Below, piece by piece: positions 33,615-44,064 of a stretch of 64,000 nucleotides of DNA. Below the pieces are notes generated by a model. It was not told the origin of the DNA. It ran no database searches and worked only from the letters and a program-made list of their open reading frames with translations. The DNA lies in NCBI GenBank assembly GCA_027314025.1, contig DAHVCP010000010.1, forward strand, positions 186,001 through 250,000, in the 5' to 3' direction. The position numbers and the translations under genes are program-made. The stretch comes from Acidobacteriota bacterium. GTDB taxonomy: Bacteria; Acidobacteriota; Terriglobia; Terriglobales; SCQP01. Each line of letters begins with the position of its first letter. Positions within the stretch are counted from its first letter, which is position 1.

Positions 33615-33776
33615 CGAATCCCCCGCAACGGTTACTGGCCAGTATACCAGCCGCCCGGACCGGAGGGCGGCATGGTGGCGGCGCCCGCGGCTTCCCTGCC
33701 CGGCTCGGGTCTCGCACTACCTGCGCCCGCCCGGCAACGCGGCAATGCAAACGGCATCGCGCCCTGCCCGCATGCC

Positions 33777-34985
33777 CTACCAATCATGCATGGTCCCATC
33801 CGCCAGCCGCGCCACCGGCAGAAACGCCGGGCGATACGGAAACTGGGCCGCCAGCACTTCGTTGCAGTCCACCCCCAGCCCCGGCGCCTCGCCCGGGTGC
33901 ATGGCGCCGTCTTGGTACCGGTACGCATGGGGAAACACCTGGTCGGTCTCGGCGGTATGCGGCATGTGCTCCTGAATACCAAAATTGGGGACGCTCAAAC
34001 CGAAGTGCAGCGCCGCCGCCATCGCCACCGGGCTGAGGTCGGTGGCGCCATGGCAGCCGGTGCGGACGCCGTACAGCTCGGCCAATTGCGCGATCTTGCG
34101 CAGGTGGCTCAATCCGCCTGCATGCACCGCCGAAGCCCGGATGTAATCAATGCTTCCCTGGACGATGAGTTCGCGGCAATCGTGGATGGAGTTGAAGACC
34201 TCGCCCACGGCCAGGGGCGTGGTGGTATGGCGGCGGATCAAGCGGTAGCCATCCGGCAGCTCCGCCGGGGTGGGATCCTCCAGCCAGAACAGATCAAAGG
34301 GTTCCAGCGAATGTCCCAGCCGCGCCGCCTCCACCGGCCGCAGGCGGTGATGGGCATCGTGCAACAGCGCCAGCTCCGGCCCAAACTCCTGCCGCACGCG
34401 AGCGAACAATTCCGGCGCGAAGCGCAGATAGGGCTCGGTCTCCCACACCGTCTCCTGCAATGCTCCCGCCCGGGCCGGTTCATACGGCTGGCTGCCGTGG
34501 CTGACGCCGTAGGCGTCCTTTCCGCCCGGCGTCTGGCATTGCACCCGAATGGCGTTGTAGCCGCGGGCGCGCAGGGCGGCTACCGACGCCAGCGCCGCCT
34601 CCACGTTCTCCCCGGTGGCATGCGCGTAGACGCGCACCCGGTCCCGGCACGCCCCGCCCAATAGGTGGTACACCGGGACATTCAGGCTCTTGCCCAGCAG
34701 ATCCCAGAGCGCCACATCCACGGCCGCGATTGCGGCCATGGTCACCGGCCCGCGGCGCCAATAGGCGCCTTTGTACAGGAACTGCCAGGTGTCTTCGATC
34801 CGGCGCGCGTCGCGCCCCGCCAGCAGCGGCAGCACATGGTCGGACAAATAGCTGGCCACCGCCAGCTCGCGCCCATTGAGCGTGGCGTCGCCCCAGCCAA
34901 TGAGGCCATCCTCGGTGGTCAGCTTCAAGGTGACGAAGTTGCGCCCGGGGGAACAGACAATAACCTTGGCGTCGGTGATTTTCAT
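33777..34985 (-). CDS. manD: D-mannonate dehydratase (enolase superfamily, ManD/RspA type)
   Basis: This 402-residue member of the mandelate-racemase/enolase superfamily dehydrates D-mannonate or D-gluconate to 2-keto-3-deoxygluconate. Using ATG 34985, the metal ligands fall at D210 (LLHDAH), E236 (FWLEDP) and E262 (VGEVF) and the catalytic His at H212, the same numbers reported for characterised ManD enzymes. The N-terminus VKITDAKV-like ([20 protein letters not shown]) and total length also match. The start overlaps the upstream nuclease-like gene's stop (ATGA). No other hexuronate genes are in the window. Confidence 0.93.
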   Translation of the reverse strand: MKITDAKVIVCSPGRNFVTLKLTTEDGLIGWGDATLNGRELAVASYLSDHVLPLLAGRDARRIEDTWQFLYKGAYWRRGPVTMAAIAAVDVALWDLLGKSLNVPVYHLLGGACRDRVRVYAHATGENVEAALASVAALRARGYNAIRVQCQTPGGKDAYGVSHGSQPYEPARAGALQETVWETEPYLRFAPELFARVRQEFGPELALLHDAHHRLRPVEAARLGHSLEPFDLFWLEDPTPAELPDGYRLIRRHTTTPLAVGEVFNSIHDCRELIVQGSIDYIRASAVHAGGLSHLRKIAQLAELYGVRTGCHGATDLSPVAMAAALHFGLSVPNFGIQEHMPHTAETDQVFPHAYRYQDGAMHPGEAPGLGVDCNEVLAAQFPYRPAFLPVARLADGTMHDW

Positions 34986-35935
34986 AGGGAATGCCCGTTC
35001 CGGTCGCCGCGGCTCAGCTGCGCCATCGCCTGCGCCAGTTGGCGATAGGCCGCGGCGGTGGCGGCCCGCTGATCGGGCATCAGCCCGCAGCTCCGCGCCG
35101 CCTCCTCCAAGGTCCGCAAAACGCCGGGGATCGCCGCCTCGGGAATATCGGCGTGCGCGCCGCGATAGTTGGTCAGGATGCACTGGATCGCCTTGGGCAG
35201 GCGCTTCCCATCCACCTGACCGTCCGCCAGCAAATAGGGCAGCTTCCAGGTATTGGGCCGGCTGGGATCGGGGACAAAGGCGAAACAGCGTGCCGGCAGC
35301 TGATATTCCCTATGCAGCAATTCAGCTACGGTGCCGCTCCCCGACGCCGCAACAGCCGCGGCGACCGAGTCGCGGGGCCACGCCAGCACCGGCTCAGTGT
35401 CCCGCGCGCGGTACACGCCGTCGCGGCTCAGCCACCACAAATCCTCCGCTGGTTCGGCGGCGTCCAGGCGAACCAGCAACCGTGGCCGCGATCCTCCGCT
35501 GTCCCAGTCCTCCGCATACAGCAATTCGCCGTCGCTGACCGCTACGCAGGGAACCTTCTGCTCCGCCGCATAGCGCCAAGCCTGCTCAAGCGCTTGCGCC
35601 ATCGCGGCGCGCCGCCATTGCAGCGTCCCCGGCCGCTTAGCCTCAATGACCAGCCGCTTAACGCCCAGAGCGGTGAGCACGAAATCCGCCCGCTCGACTT
35701 GATAATTCATGCTCTCCAACGGCCAGTCCAGAAGGTTGGTGAACAGGTCCGTCAGGATGTCCTCGGCCACCTTCTCCGCCGCCTGGCCATACCGCTGCTG
35801 CTGCGCCAGCCGCGCCCCCCGCCGCGCCAAAAACCCCGCCCAATTGGCCTCCATCCGCCCGCGGCATTGGTGGTAGGAAGAAAGCCCGGTATAGGTGTTG
35901 CGCGGCGGCGCCGCGCCCGTAGGCGGCTGGCTCAT
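34982..35935 (-). CDS. PD-(D/E)XK nuclease-like protein (HsdR_N-like)
   Basis: This 317-residue protein has a PD-(D/E)XK core, [20 protein letters not shown], with D84 and E98-A99-K100 in the spacing used by type I restriction enzyme R-subunit N-domains. A conserved Gln-rich helix follows ([18 protein letters not shown]) and then [13 protein letters not shown]. The C-terminal third is alpha-helical and unfamiliar. No helicase, methylase or specificity subunit is adjacent, so it is a solitary nuclease-like gene. Its TGA overlaps the manD ATG. Nuclease activity is inferred from the motif only; the start ATG 35935 seems sound. Confidence 0.8.
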   Translation of the reverse strand: MSQPPTGAAPPRNTYTGLSSYHQCRGRMEANWAGFLARRGARLAQQQRYGQAAEKVAEDILTDLFTNLLDWPLESMNYQVERADFVLTALGVKRLVIEAKRPGTLQWRRAAMAQALEQAWRYAAEQKVPCVAVSDGELLYAEDWDSGGSRPRLLVRLDAAEPAEDLWWLSRDGVYRARDTEPVLAWPRDSVAAAVAASGSGTVAELLHREYQLPARCFAFVPDPSRPNTWKLPYLLADGQVDGKRLPKAIQCILTNYRGAHADIPEAAIPGVLRTLEEAARSCGLMPDQRAATAAAYRQLAQAMAQLSRGDRNGHSL

Positions 35936-36094
35936 CAGCCCGCATTAAAGCACATTTTCCCGCCTGCGGACCGCGGCGGGAATTCGCCTGCCGCTGCCCC
36001 CGGGCCGGCCCTCAGCCGCGCCTCCCCCGGCGAAATACCCCGCCGTTCCGTTGTGCGCCGCGTTTTTCGCCAGGCGCCGCCGCCGCGGCACCGG

Positions 36095-38794
36095 CTATTT
36101 GCCAGCGGCAAGCAGGGTTTCCACCACGGAATAGACAGCATCGAGAACGCCATCCAGCGCGCCGGCATCTTTGCCGCCGGCCTCGGCCAAATCCGGCCGC
36201 CCGCCGCCGGCGACGCCGGGCAACGAGCGGATGATCTTGCCGGCCGGCAGCCGCTCCTTCAGGTCGCCCGTCACCCCGATCAGCAGCGCCGTTTTGCCGT
36301 CCTGCGCCGCGCCCAGCGCCACCACGCCGCTGCCCACCTGGCGGCGCAGCTCATCCATCAAATTGCGCAGCTGGCCCCGGTCCAACCCGTCGGCGCGGTG
36401 CGCCACCACCGTAACCCCGGCAATCTCCCGGCGGCGCGCCGTCCAATCCGATTTCGAGGCCCGCTGCGCGGCGCGCATCTGCGCCGCGCGCAGCTCTTTT
36501 TCCAGCCGCCGCTGTTCCCCGATGAGCCGCTCGACTGCGGCGGGCAGTTCGGGTTCCGCGGCGCGGAGCAGTTGGCTCAACTGGCGCAGCCGCTCGCGCG
36601 CCTGCCGGTCGTCCCGCCAAGCCCCTTCGCCGGTCAGCGCCTCGATGCGGCGGACGCCGGCGGCGACGCCGCCCTCGTGGACGATCTTGAACAGGCCGAT
36701 GTCGCCGGTGCGGCGGACGTGCGTGCCGCCGCAGAGTTCCTGGCTGAAGCCGGGAACGCGCACCACGCGCACTTCCTCGCGGTATTTTTCCCCGAACAGC
36801 GCCATCGCCCCCGTGGCCAGCGCCTGCTCCAGCGGCAGGATCTCCGTCGTTACCTCGACGTTCTGCAAGATCTGCTCATTGGCCAGCCGCTCGATCTCCT
36901 CCAGTTCCTCCGCCGCCAGCGGCGCGTAATGGGTGAAGTCGAAGCGCAGACGACCGGGCTCGACCACCGAACCCGCCTGTTTGACGTGCGGTCCCAGCAC
37001 TTGGCGCAGCGCGGCGTGCAGCAAATGCGTGGCGGTGTGGTTGCGGCGGGTGGCGTCGCGGCGATGCACATCCACCGCCGCTTCCACCTCCGCGCCTTCC
37101 CGCAGTGGGCGGCGGGCCAGAATGCGGTGCACCGTAAGCCCGGCCACCGGCGCATACGCATCCAGCACGTCGGCCACCACGCCCTCGGCATCCAGCCATT
37201 GGCCGCGGTCGCCGATCTGTCCGCCGCTGGCGGCGTAGAACGGCGTGTGGTCCAGCACCACCTCGGCTTCCTCGCCCGCCTCAACGGTCTTCACCCGTTG
37301 CGGCTGCGCCGCGCTCGGTCGCGCTTCGCCCGGACGCGCCGGCCCGGAGCGCGCCAACGCGACCACGCGGCAGCCGCGGCTGTACGTGGTTCCATATCCT
37401 TCAAAGACCGTCGGCGTGGCCGACAATTCCCTCCACAGCGGACTGGCGGTGGCTTTTTCCGCGCTTTTCCAGCTGGCCCGCGCCCGCGTCCGCTGCGTCT
37501 CCATTTCCGCCTCGAAGCCGGCAATGTCCAGCCTCATGCCGCGCTCCTTGGCGATCTCCTCCATCACGTCCAGCGGCAGCCCGAAGGTGTCGTACAGGCG
37601 GAACATCTCCCGCCCCGGCAGTTCCGCCGCGCCGTTGGCGTGCTTGCCCCCCGCCGCCAACAGCGGCTCCAGTTCCTTCAATGCCAGCGCCAGCGTGCGA
37701 GCGAAGCGCTCTTCCTCGGCGCGAATGACCGGCGCGATCCGCGGCATCGCCGCCGCCAAGTCGGGATAGGCGTCGCGCATGCGCTCGGCGACCGATTGCG
37801 CGATGGCGTCGAAAAACGGCCCTTCGATTCCCACCAACCGCCCATGGCGGATGCCGCGGCGCATGATCTTGCGCAGCACGTACCCGCGCCCTTCATTGCC
37901 CGGCAACACGCCGTCATGGATCAGGAACGCCGTGGCCCGCGCGTGGTCGGCGATAATCCGCAGGGAGATGTCGCTTTTCGCCGCGGCGCCGTACTGCGTC
38001 CCCGCCCGCTGCGCCGCGGCGGCGATGATCGGCTGAAACAGGTCGGAATCAAAGTTGGAGATTTTGCCTTGCAGCACCGCCGCCAATCGCTCCAATCCGG
38101 CCCCGGTGTCAATGGACGGCCGCGGCAGCTCCGCCAGCCGCCCCGTGGCGTCGCGGTCGAATTGCATGAAGACCAAATTCCAGATCTCCAGGTAGCGGCC
38201 GCAGTCGCACGGAAACCGGCAATCCGTGTGGCCCGCCTCACTGGCCTCGGGCCCCAGGTCCATGTGGATCTCCGAACACGGCCCGCAGGGCCCGGTCTCA
38301 CCCATTGCCCAAAAGTTGTCCTTCTCGCCCAGCCGAAAAACCCGATCCTCCGGCAAGCCGATGCCGCCGGTCCACAGGTCGTAGGCGGCTTGGTCGTCGT
38401 GAAAGACCGTGGCGTACAGCAGCCGCCGGTCCAGCCCATAGCCGCTGGGCGCGGTGACCAGCTCCCAGGCGTAGGCGATGGCGTCCTTCTTGAAATAGTC
38501 GCCGAAGGAGAAATTCCCCAGCATCTCAAAGAAGGTGTGGTGGCGATGGGTAAAGCCGACGTTTTCCAGATCGTTGTGCTTGCCGCCGGCGCGGACGCAT
38601 TTCTGCGAGCTGGTGGCGCGCAGATAATCCCGCTTTTCCAAGCCCAAAAAGACATCCTTGAATTGGTTCATCCCAGCGTTGGTGAACAGCAGCGTGGGAT
38701 CGTGCGCCGGCACCAGGGACGAGGAGGCCACGACCTTGTGGCCACGGGCGGCGAAAAAGTCCAGAAATCGGCGGCGAACGTCGGAGCCGGTCAT
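36095..38794 (-). CDS. alaS: Alanyl-tRNA synthetase
   Basis: This 899-residue class II synthetase charges tRNA-Ala. The N-terminus (RRRFLDFFAARGHKVVASSS), LLFTNAGMNQFKDVFLG and the RHHTFFEMLGNFSFGDYFK motif mark the catalytic core. The editing domain shows HTATHLLHAALRQVLG and CGGTHVRRTGDIG, followed by the C-Ala domain with GGRPDLAEAGGKDA. All expected domains and zinc ligands are present. ATG 38794 is the family start. A 16-residue upstream extension is not conserved. Confidence 0.97.
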   Translation of the reverse strand: MTGSDVRRRFLDFFAARGHKVVASSSLVPAHDPTLLFTNAGMNQFKDVFLGLEKRDYLRATSSQKCVRAGGKHNDLENVGFTHRHHTFFEMLGNFSFGDYFKKDAIAYAWELVTAPSGYGLDRRLLYATVFHDDQAAYDLWTGGIGLPEDRVFRLGEKDNFWAMGETGPCGPCSEIHMDLGPEASEAGHTDCRFPCDCGRYLEIWNLVFMQFDRDATGRLAELPRPSIDTGAGLERLAAVLQGKISNFDSDLFQPIIAAAAQRAGTQYGAAAKSDISLRIIADHARATAFLIHDGVLPGNEGRGYVLRKIMRRGIRHGRLVGIEGPFFDAIAQSVAERMRDAYPDLAAAMPRIAPVIRAEEERFARTLALALKELEPLLAAGGKHANGAAELPGREMFRLYDTFGLPLDVMEEIAKERGMRLDIAGFEAEMETQRTRARASWKSAEKATASPLWRELSATPTVFEGYGTTYSRGCRVVALARSGPARPGEARPSAAQPQRVKTVEAGEEAEVVLDHTPFYAASGGQIGDRGQWLDAEGVVADVLDAYAPVAGLTVHRILARRPLREGAEVEAAVDVHRRDATRRNHTATHLLHAALRQVLGPHVKQAGSVVEPGRLRFDFTHYAPLAAEELEEIERLANEQILQNVEVTTEILPLEQALATGAMALFGEKYREEVRVVRVPGFSQELCGGTHVRRTGDIGLFKIVHEGGVAAGVRRIEALTGEGAWRDDRQARERLRQLSQLLRAAEPELPAAVERLIGEQRRLEKELRAAQMRAAQRASKSDWTARRREIAGVTVVAHRADGLDRGQLRNLMDELRRQVGSGVVALGAAQDGKTALLIGVTGDLKERLPAGKIIRSLPGVAGGGRPDLAEAGGKDAGALDGVLDAVYSVVETLLAAGK

Positions 38795-38965
38795 ATCTTT
38801 CTCATTGTAGGGGCGTGGCCGGCCTGGCGGCCGGGCGGCCATGGCGGCCGGCGCCGGAGCCGCGGGCAGGGGCTAACGCGCTAAACTGGACGGGGTTTTT
38901 GCGCCCACGGGATTTCGCCGCCCTGGCGCGACGATTTTGTCACCGGGCGGCTGGGCGGGAATCGT

Positions 38966-39643
38966 ATGAGTAGAGAATCCGCAGTCCCGGTGGGCGCTCC
39001 GGCGGGCGACGACGGCGACAACGCCTTGGTCGCCGCCGTTCGCGCCGGAGAGCGCGGCCGCTTCCAAGAACTGGTCGCGCGGCACCAGCGGGCGGTGTAT
39101 CGCACGGCCCTGGCGATTCTTCGTTCTCCGGAGGATGCGGAGGACATCACGCAGGAGACGTTTTTGCGCGCACTGGAGCATTTGGATCAATTCCGCGGCG
39201 AGGCGCGGTTCTCCACGTGGCTCACGCAGATCTGCGTTAACACCTCCCGCATGGCGTTGCGCAAGCGCCATCCCGAACTCTGGACCAGCTTGGACGAACC
39301 CGTCACCACCGACGATGGCGCCCTTCCCCGGGAGGCGGTGGAGTGGCGCGAGGATCCCGAGCAGGCCTATAGCCGTCAGGAACAGGAAGAACTCCTGTTG
39401 AACGCTCTGGCGGGCTTGCACCCCAGCTATCGCGAGGTCGTGGTGCTGCGCGATATCCGCCAGCTGTCCACCGAGGAGACCGCGCAGGCGCTGGGCCTGA
39501 CCGTCGCCAATGTCAAAACTCGCCTCCTGCGCGCGCGGCTGCAACTGCGCGACCGTCTGGCCGCCCGCCTTCACGCCGCCGCCGATGCGCGCGACCTCGC
39601 CTCCAGCGCACCCGCTTCCCCCAAGGATGACCGGCCATGCTGA
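38966..39643 (+). CDS. ECF-type RNA polymerase sigma factor
   Basis: This 225-residue sigma-70 family protein of the RpoE group has region 2 (AILRSPEDAEDITQETFLRA, FSTWLTQICVNTSRMALRKR) and region 4 (LHPSYREVVVLRDIRQLSTE, GLTVANVKTRLLRARLQLR). The N-terminal 30 residues and the Ala/Ser/Pro-rich C-terminal 20 residues are extra. The next gene overlaps it by 7 bp (ATGCTGA) and encodes a zinc-finger anti-sigma factor, so they form the usual co-expressed pair. I found no clear autoregulatory ECF promoter in the 171 bp upstream. Confidence 0.95.
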   Translation: MSRESAVPVGAPAGDDGDNALVAAVRAGERGRFQELVARHQRAVYRTALAILRSPEDAEDITQETFLRALEHLDQFRGEARFSTWLTQICVNTSRMALRKRHPELWTSLDEPVTTDDGALPREAVEWREDPEQAYSRQEQEELLLNALAGLHPSYREVVVLRDIRQLSTEETAQALGLTVANVKTRLLRARLQLRDRLAARLHAAADARDLASSAPASPKDDRPC

Positions 39644-40461
39644 CCTTAACCTGTGAAGACTTCTTGGCGCGCATCTCCGAGTTCATAGACGGAGACTTGG
39701 ACGGCGCGTGGCGCCAGGCCGTCAGCGACCACGCCCGCGATTGCCGGCGCTGCGCCGTCATTCTGGACACCACGCAGCGCACCATCCGTTTGGCCGGCGA
39801 CGCGCAGTTGTTTGCCTTGCCGGCCGAGGTCGCTGAACGCCTGCACGCCCGCCTCGTCGCGGCGCTGGCGGCGCCGGCCCCGGCCGCCGCAACCGCCGCG
39901 CCGCCAGCCCCGGCGCCTGTGGAGGCATCGGCCGAGCTGGGCCCAGCTCGCCTCATGGCGCCTCCGCCCCTGCCGCGTCGGCGGGGATGGCTGGAGGGGT
40001 GGAACTGGCCGCTCGCCTGGGCGCTTGTGGGCGCGGTGCTGATCATTTTTGGCGGTGTCAGTTGGTGGCAGCAAGCCCGCATCCGCACGCTCCAAGGTTG
40101 GCTGATTGACGCGCACTGCGCGGCGCGTTATATCGCCGCGGGTGATATGCCCGTCAGCCACCCCCGCTGGTGCCTTTTGCAGCCGGCGTGCGTCGCCAGC
40201 GGCTACGGCGTCATGACGGCGCAGGGCCGTTTTTGGCGCTTCAACCGCGTCGGCAGCATACGGGCGCTGCTGATGCTGCGCGCCTCGAACCGCAAAAAGA
40301 ACCTCCGCATCACCGTGCGGGGCCAGGAGCGCGGCCCCGTCTTGTACGTCCGCAGCCTGCATTGGGCGAGGGCCAAGGGCCTCATCAGCGTTCGCCTGCG
40401 CTCTCCGGCGCCCGCGCCGCGGCTGCGCCAAGCCGCCTATATGACCGCCAGCGCGCCCTAA
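39637..40461 (+). CDS. Transmembrane zinc-finger anti-sigma factor with periplasmic Cys/His domain
   Basis: This 274-residue protein has an N-terminal zf-HC2 anti-sigma domain (H32-x3-C36-x2-C39), a Pro/Ala-rich linker, one membrane helix (LAWALVGAVLIIFGGVSWW, about 127-145) and a periplasmic domain of about 125 residues. The periplasmic part carries H161, C162, H176, C180 and C186 in a DAHC...HPRWC...PAC...SGYGVMTAQG pattern, which resembles small Cys-rich secreted domains of Acidobacteria. The cytosolic part should hold the sigma factor; the periplasmic Cys/His set may sense redox or a metal, but that is inferred. Confidence 0.85.
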   Translation: MLTLTCEDFLARISEFIDGDLDGAWRQAVSDHARDCRRCAVILDTTQRTIRLAGDAQLFALPAEVAERLHARLVAALAAPAPAAATAAPPAPAPVEASAELGPARLMAPPPLPRRRGWLEGWNWPLAWALVGAVLIIFGGVSWWQQARIRTLQGWLIDAHCAARYIAAGDMPVSHPRWCLLQPACVASGYGVMTAQGRFWRFNRVGSIRALLMLRASNRKKNLRITVRGQERGPVLYVRSLHWARAKGLISVRLRSPAPAPRLRQAAYMTASAP

Positions 40462-40554
40462 GCGGCGCTGCCGCCGCGGCGCCGCGGGCTGGACTCCACG
40501 TGGCGCGCCCGGCGCGCCGCCGCGTTCCGCCGGCGGCGAATGCCGGCGCCCGCG

Positions 40555-41865
<1,311 letters not shown>

Positions 41866-41871
41866 AACCCC

Positions 41872-43038
41872 TTACCCCTCCAGGCCCCCGATGTACGTGC
41901 GCCGCACCACGCCGCCGCCGTCCAAGACGATAAAATCCCCCGTCGCGCCCACCGCTAACTCCCCCCGCGTCTGCCAGCCCATGGCCTCGGCCGGATTGCG
42001 CGTGGCCAGGCGCAGGGCCGTGGGCAGGGGCCAAGCGGCGAACTTCGCGGCGTTGCGCACGGCGCGGTCCAATGTTAGCACGCTGCCCGCCAGCTTGCCT
42101 TCGAATGTGCACCGGCCGTCTTGCACCTCGACTTCCAGGCCGCCCAAGCGATAACGGCCCGGCGGCATGCCCGTCGCGCTAATTCCGTCGGTCACCAAAA
42201 TGGCGCCTTCCGGACCCTTGGCGCGCAGGAAGAACGCCGCCACTTCGGGCGCAACATGGATGCCGTCGCAGATCAGCTCCGATCGCAGCCGCCGGTCGGA
42301 GAGCGCCACCGCCAGCAGATTGGGAACGCGGTGATCCAGCGCCGGCATGGCGTTGAAGGTGTGGGTCGTCTGCGTCCCGCCGGCGGCGATGCCGGCCTGC
42401 GCGGTGGCGGCGTCGGCGTCGGAGTGCCCCAGGCTGACGCGGATGCCGAGCCGGCGGGCATGGTGGATGGTCTCGATGGCGCCGGGCACTTCCGGCGCGA
42501 TGGTCAGCAGCCGGATGGCGCCCTGCGCCGCCTGCCACATTTGATCGAGCTTCTCCGGCGTGGGGGCGACCAAGTGCTCGGGGGGATGGACGCCGCGGCG
42601 GGCATGGCTCAGAAACGGCCCTTCCAAGTGAATGCCCAACCGGCGAGCGCGCCCGGAATCGCCGCTGGAGGCGGCAGCCCCCCCGGCCACCGCTCCGCCC
42701 AGGTGCTCCAGTGCAGCCAAGGTCGCATCCCAGGGCGCGGTGACGGTGGTGGCCAAATAGGCGGTGACGCCGGTGCGGGCCATCTGCCGCTCCATCGCCT
42801 GCCGCCCGGCCGGGTCGTCGCGCATCACATCGTGTCCGGCGCCGCCGTGGACGTGGATGTCCAATAATCCGGGTGCGATCCATGCGTCACCGAGTTCCAC
42901 CGCTTTGGCGCCGCTCGGCGCCGCCACCGCCGCCCGCGTCCCCACCGCCTCGATCGTTCCATCCCGCACCAGCAGGCAGGCGTCTTCAATCACTTCCAGC
43001 GGGGTGCAGAGGCGGGCGGCGTAAAAGGCGGAGAGCAT
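41872..43038 (-). CDS. nagA: N-acetylglucosamine-6-phosphate deacetylase
   Basis: This 388-residue amidohydrolase removes acetate from GlcNAc-6-P. Motifs: APGLLDIHVHGGAGHD, LGIHLEGPFLS (metal Glu), RVSLGHSDADAATA, THTFNAMPALDHR and LVTDGISATGMPPGRY. ATG 43038 (MLSAFYAARLCTPLEVI) is the natural start; a longer frame adds 26 non-conserved residues. It directly precedes murA. Released glucosamine-6-phosphate would feed glycolysis or UDP-GlcNAc. Confidence 0.95.
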   Translation of the reverse strand: MLSAFYAARLCTPLEVIEDACLLVRDGTIEAVGTRAAVAAPSGAKAVELGDAWIAPGLLDIHVHGGAGHDVMRDDPAGRQAMERQMARTGVTAYLATTVTAPWDATLAALEHLGGAVAGGAAASSGDSGRARRLGIHLEGPFLSHARRGVHPPEHLVAPTPEKLDQMWQAAQGAIRLLTIAPEVPGAIETIHHARRLGIRVSLGHSDADAATAQAGIAAGGTQTTHTFNAMPALDHRVPNLLAVALSDRRLRSELICDGIHVAPEVAAFFLRAKGPEGAILVTDGISATGMPPGRYRLGGLEVEVQDGRCTFEGKLAGSVLTLDRAVRNAAKFAAWPLPTALRLATRNPAEAMGWQTRGELAVGATGDFIVLDGGGVVRRTYIGGLEG

Positions 43039-43084
43039 GAACCTATTGTGCGGGATCGCGTGGCGTCGCGCGGCCGTCCGCGCC

Positions 43085-44041
43085 TTACGCTTCCCATACG
43101 TAGGCGTCGAACTCACGCAGCGTGGTAAAGCCCAGTTGGCGGTAGAGGGCGACGGCTGGCGCGTTGGCCGCGGTGACGGTCAGGGTGACGGCGCGAAAGC
43201 CGCGGGACCGCAGATTGTGCAGCGCATGCTGGAACAGCCGGCGCGCCAAGCCCCGCTGGCGTCCTCCCGGCGCCACGCACACCTGTGTCACGTGGGCCAC
43301 GTCGGCTTGCACCCGGCTGGCCAGCAACATGGCCGCGATGCCGCCTCCCGGCGCGCGAATCACGCCCGAGCTGGCGGCGTCGAAGTCGCCGCAGCCGGGA
43401 AAATGCACCACATTGTGCAAAAACCGCATCGAGCCCGCTTGGCTCCGATATTGATCGTTAATCAGGCTGTCAATGTGGCCTTCGTAAGCTTGCTGGATCA
43501 GCTCCGCCGCCGCCTCCGCCAGGCCCGCGTGCCACCGCTCGATCCCGCGGTCCGCCGCCCCCGCGCTGGACGACGGACTGCGGAGGTCCAGCAGCAGGAA
43601 CAAGCGGCGGAACGCCTGGAAGGAACGGCGGGAAAAACACCCTGCCAGCTCCGCCGGGCGGTAGGACATCAACTGCGCCTCGATGCGCCGCAATCCTGGC
43701 GTGGCTTGCAGCGTTTCGATCATGTGCTGCAACAGCAGCCGCTCCTCCGCCTGCTGCCCGCCGCGGCTGGCGGGATGAATGAAGAGGTCGCCGATCAGCC
43801 CCTTCTGCGCCTCGTAAACGAAGAAGCAGTAGCCTTGGGCGCGCGGCTCGCGCGGCGTGCCGGCGGTGAGCACGTAGCCGGGCAGCACGCGGGCGCCGAT
43901 ATACTGCCGGATCAGGTCCAGCGAGGTGCGGTAATCCCAGTGCAGCTCCCGCAACCACTCCTCCGCCTCGGCCGCCAATAGCGGCTCCAGCTGCGCGGGG
44001 CGGAACTGGCGCAGATCCAAGACTTCTGCCATCATCGCCAT
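43085..44041 (-). CDS. Tandem-GNAT N-acetyltransferase
   Basis: This 318-residue protein has a C-terminal GNAT domain with the acetyl-CoA loop VCVAPGGRQRGLARRLFQHA followed by VTLTVTAANAPAVALYRQLGF. The N-terminal half (GYCFFVYEAQKGLIGDLFIH, RGGQQAEERLLLQHMIETL) has the same overall plan, so it appears to be a double GNAT with a degenerate first lobe. The substrate is unknown. It ends 46 bp before nagA on the same strand, and its start ATG 44041 (or 44032) is 23 bp from the divergent PLP-enzyme gene. Confidence 0.85.
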   Translation of the reverse strand: MAMMAEVLDLRQFRPAQLEPLLAAEAEEWLRELHWDYRTSLDLIRQYIGARVLPGYVLTAGTPREPRAQGYCFFVYEAQKGLIGDLFIHPASRGGQQAEERLLLQHMIETLQATPGLRRIEAQLMSYRPAELAGCFSRRSFQAFRRLFLLLDLRSPSSSAGAADRGIERWHAGLAEAAAELIQQAYEGHIDSLINDQYRSQAGSMRFLHNVVHFPGCGDFDAASSGVIRAPGGGIAAMLLASRVQADVAHVTQVCVAPGGRQRGLARRLFQHALHNLRSRGFRAVTLTVTAANAPAVALYRQLGFTTLREFDAYVWEA

Positions 44042-44064
44042 GCTAGCGCAGGACGCCGCGGACT

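Noticed and set aside
34991-38884. A 1297-codon open frame on the + strand
   Set aside because: It lies antisense to manD, the nuclease-like gene and alaS, all clearly recognisable. Its translation is Arg/Pro/Gln/His-rich with no domain, as expected opposite GC-rich genes.
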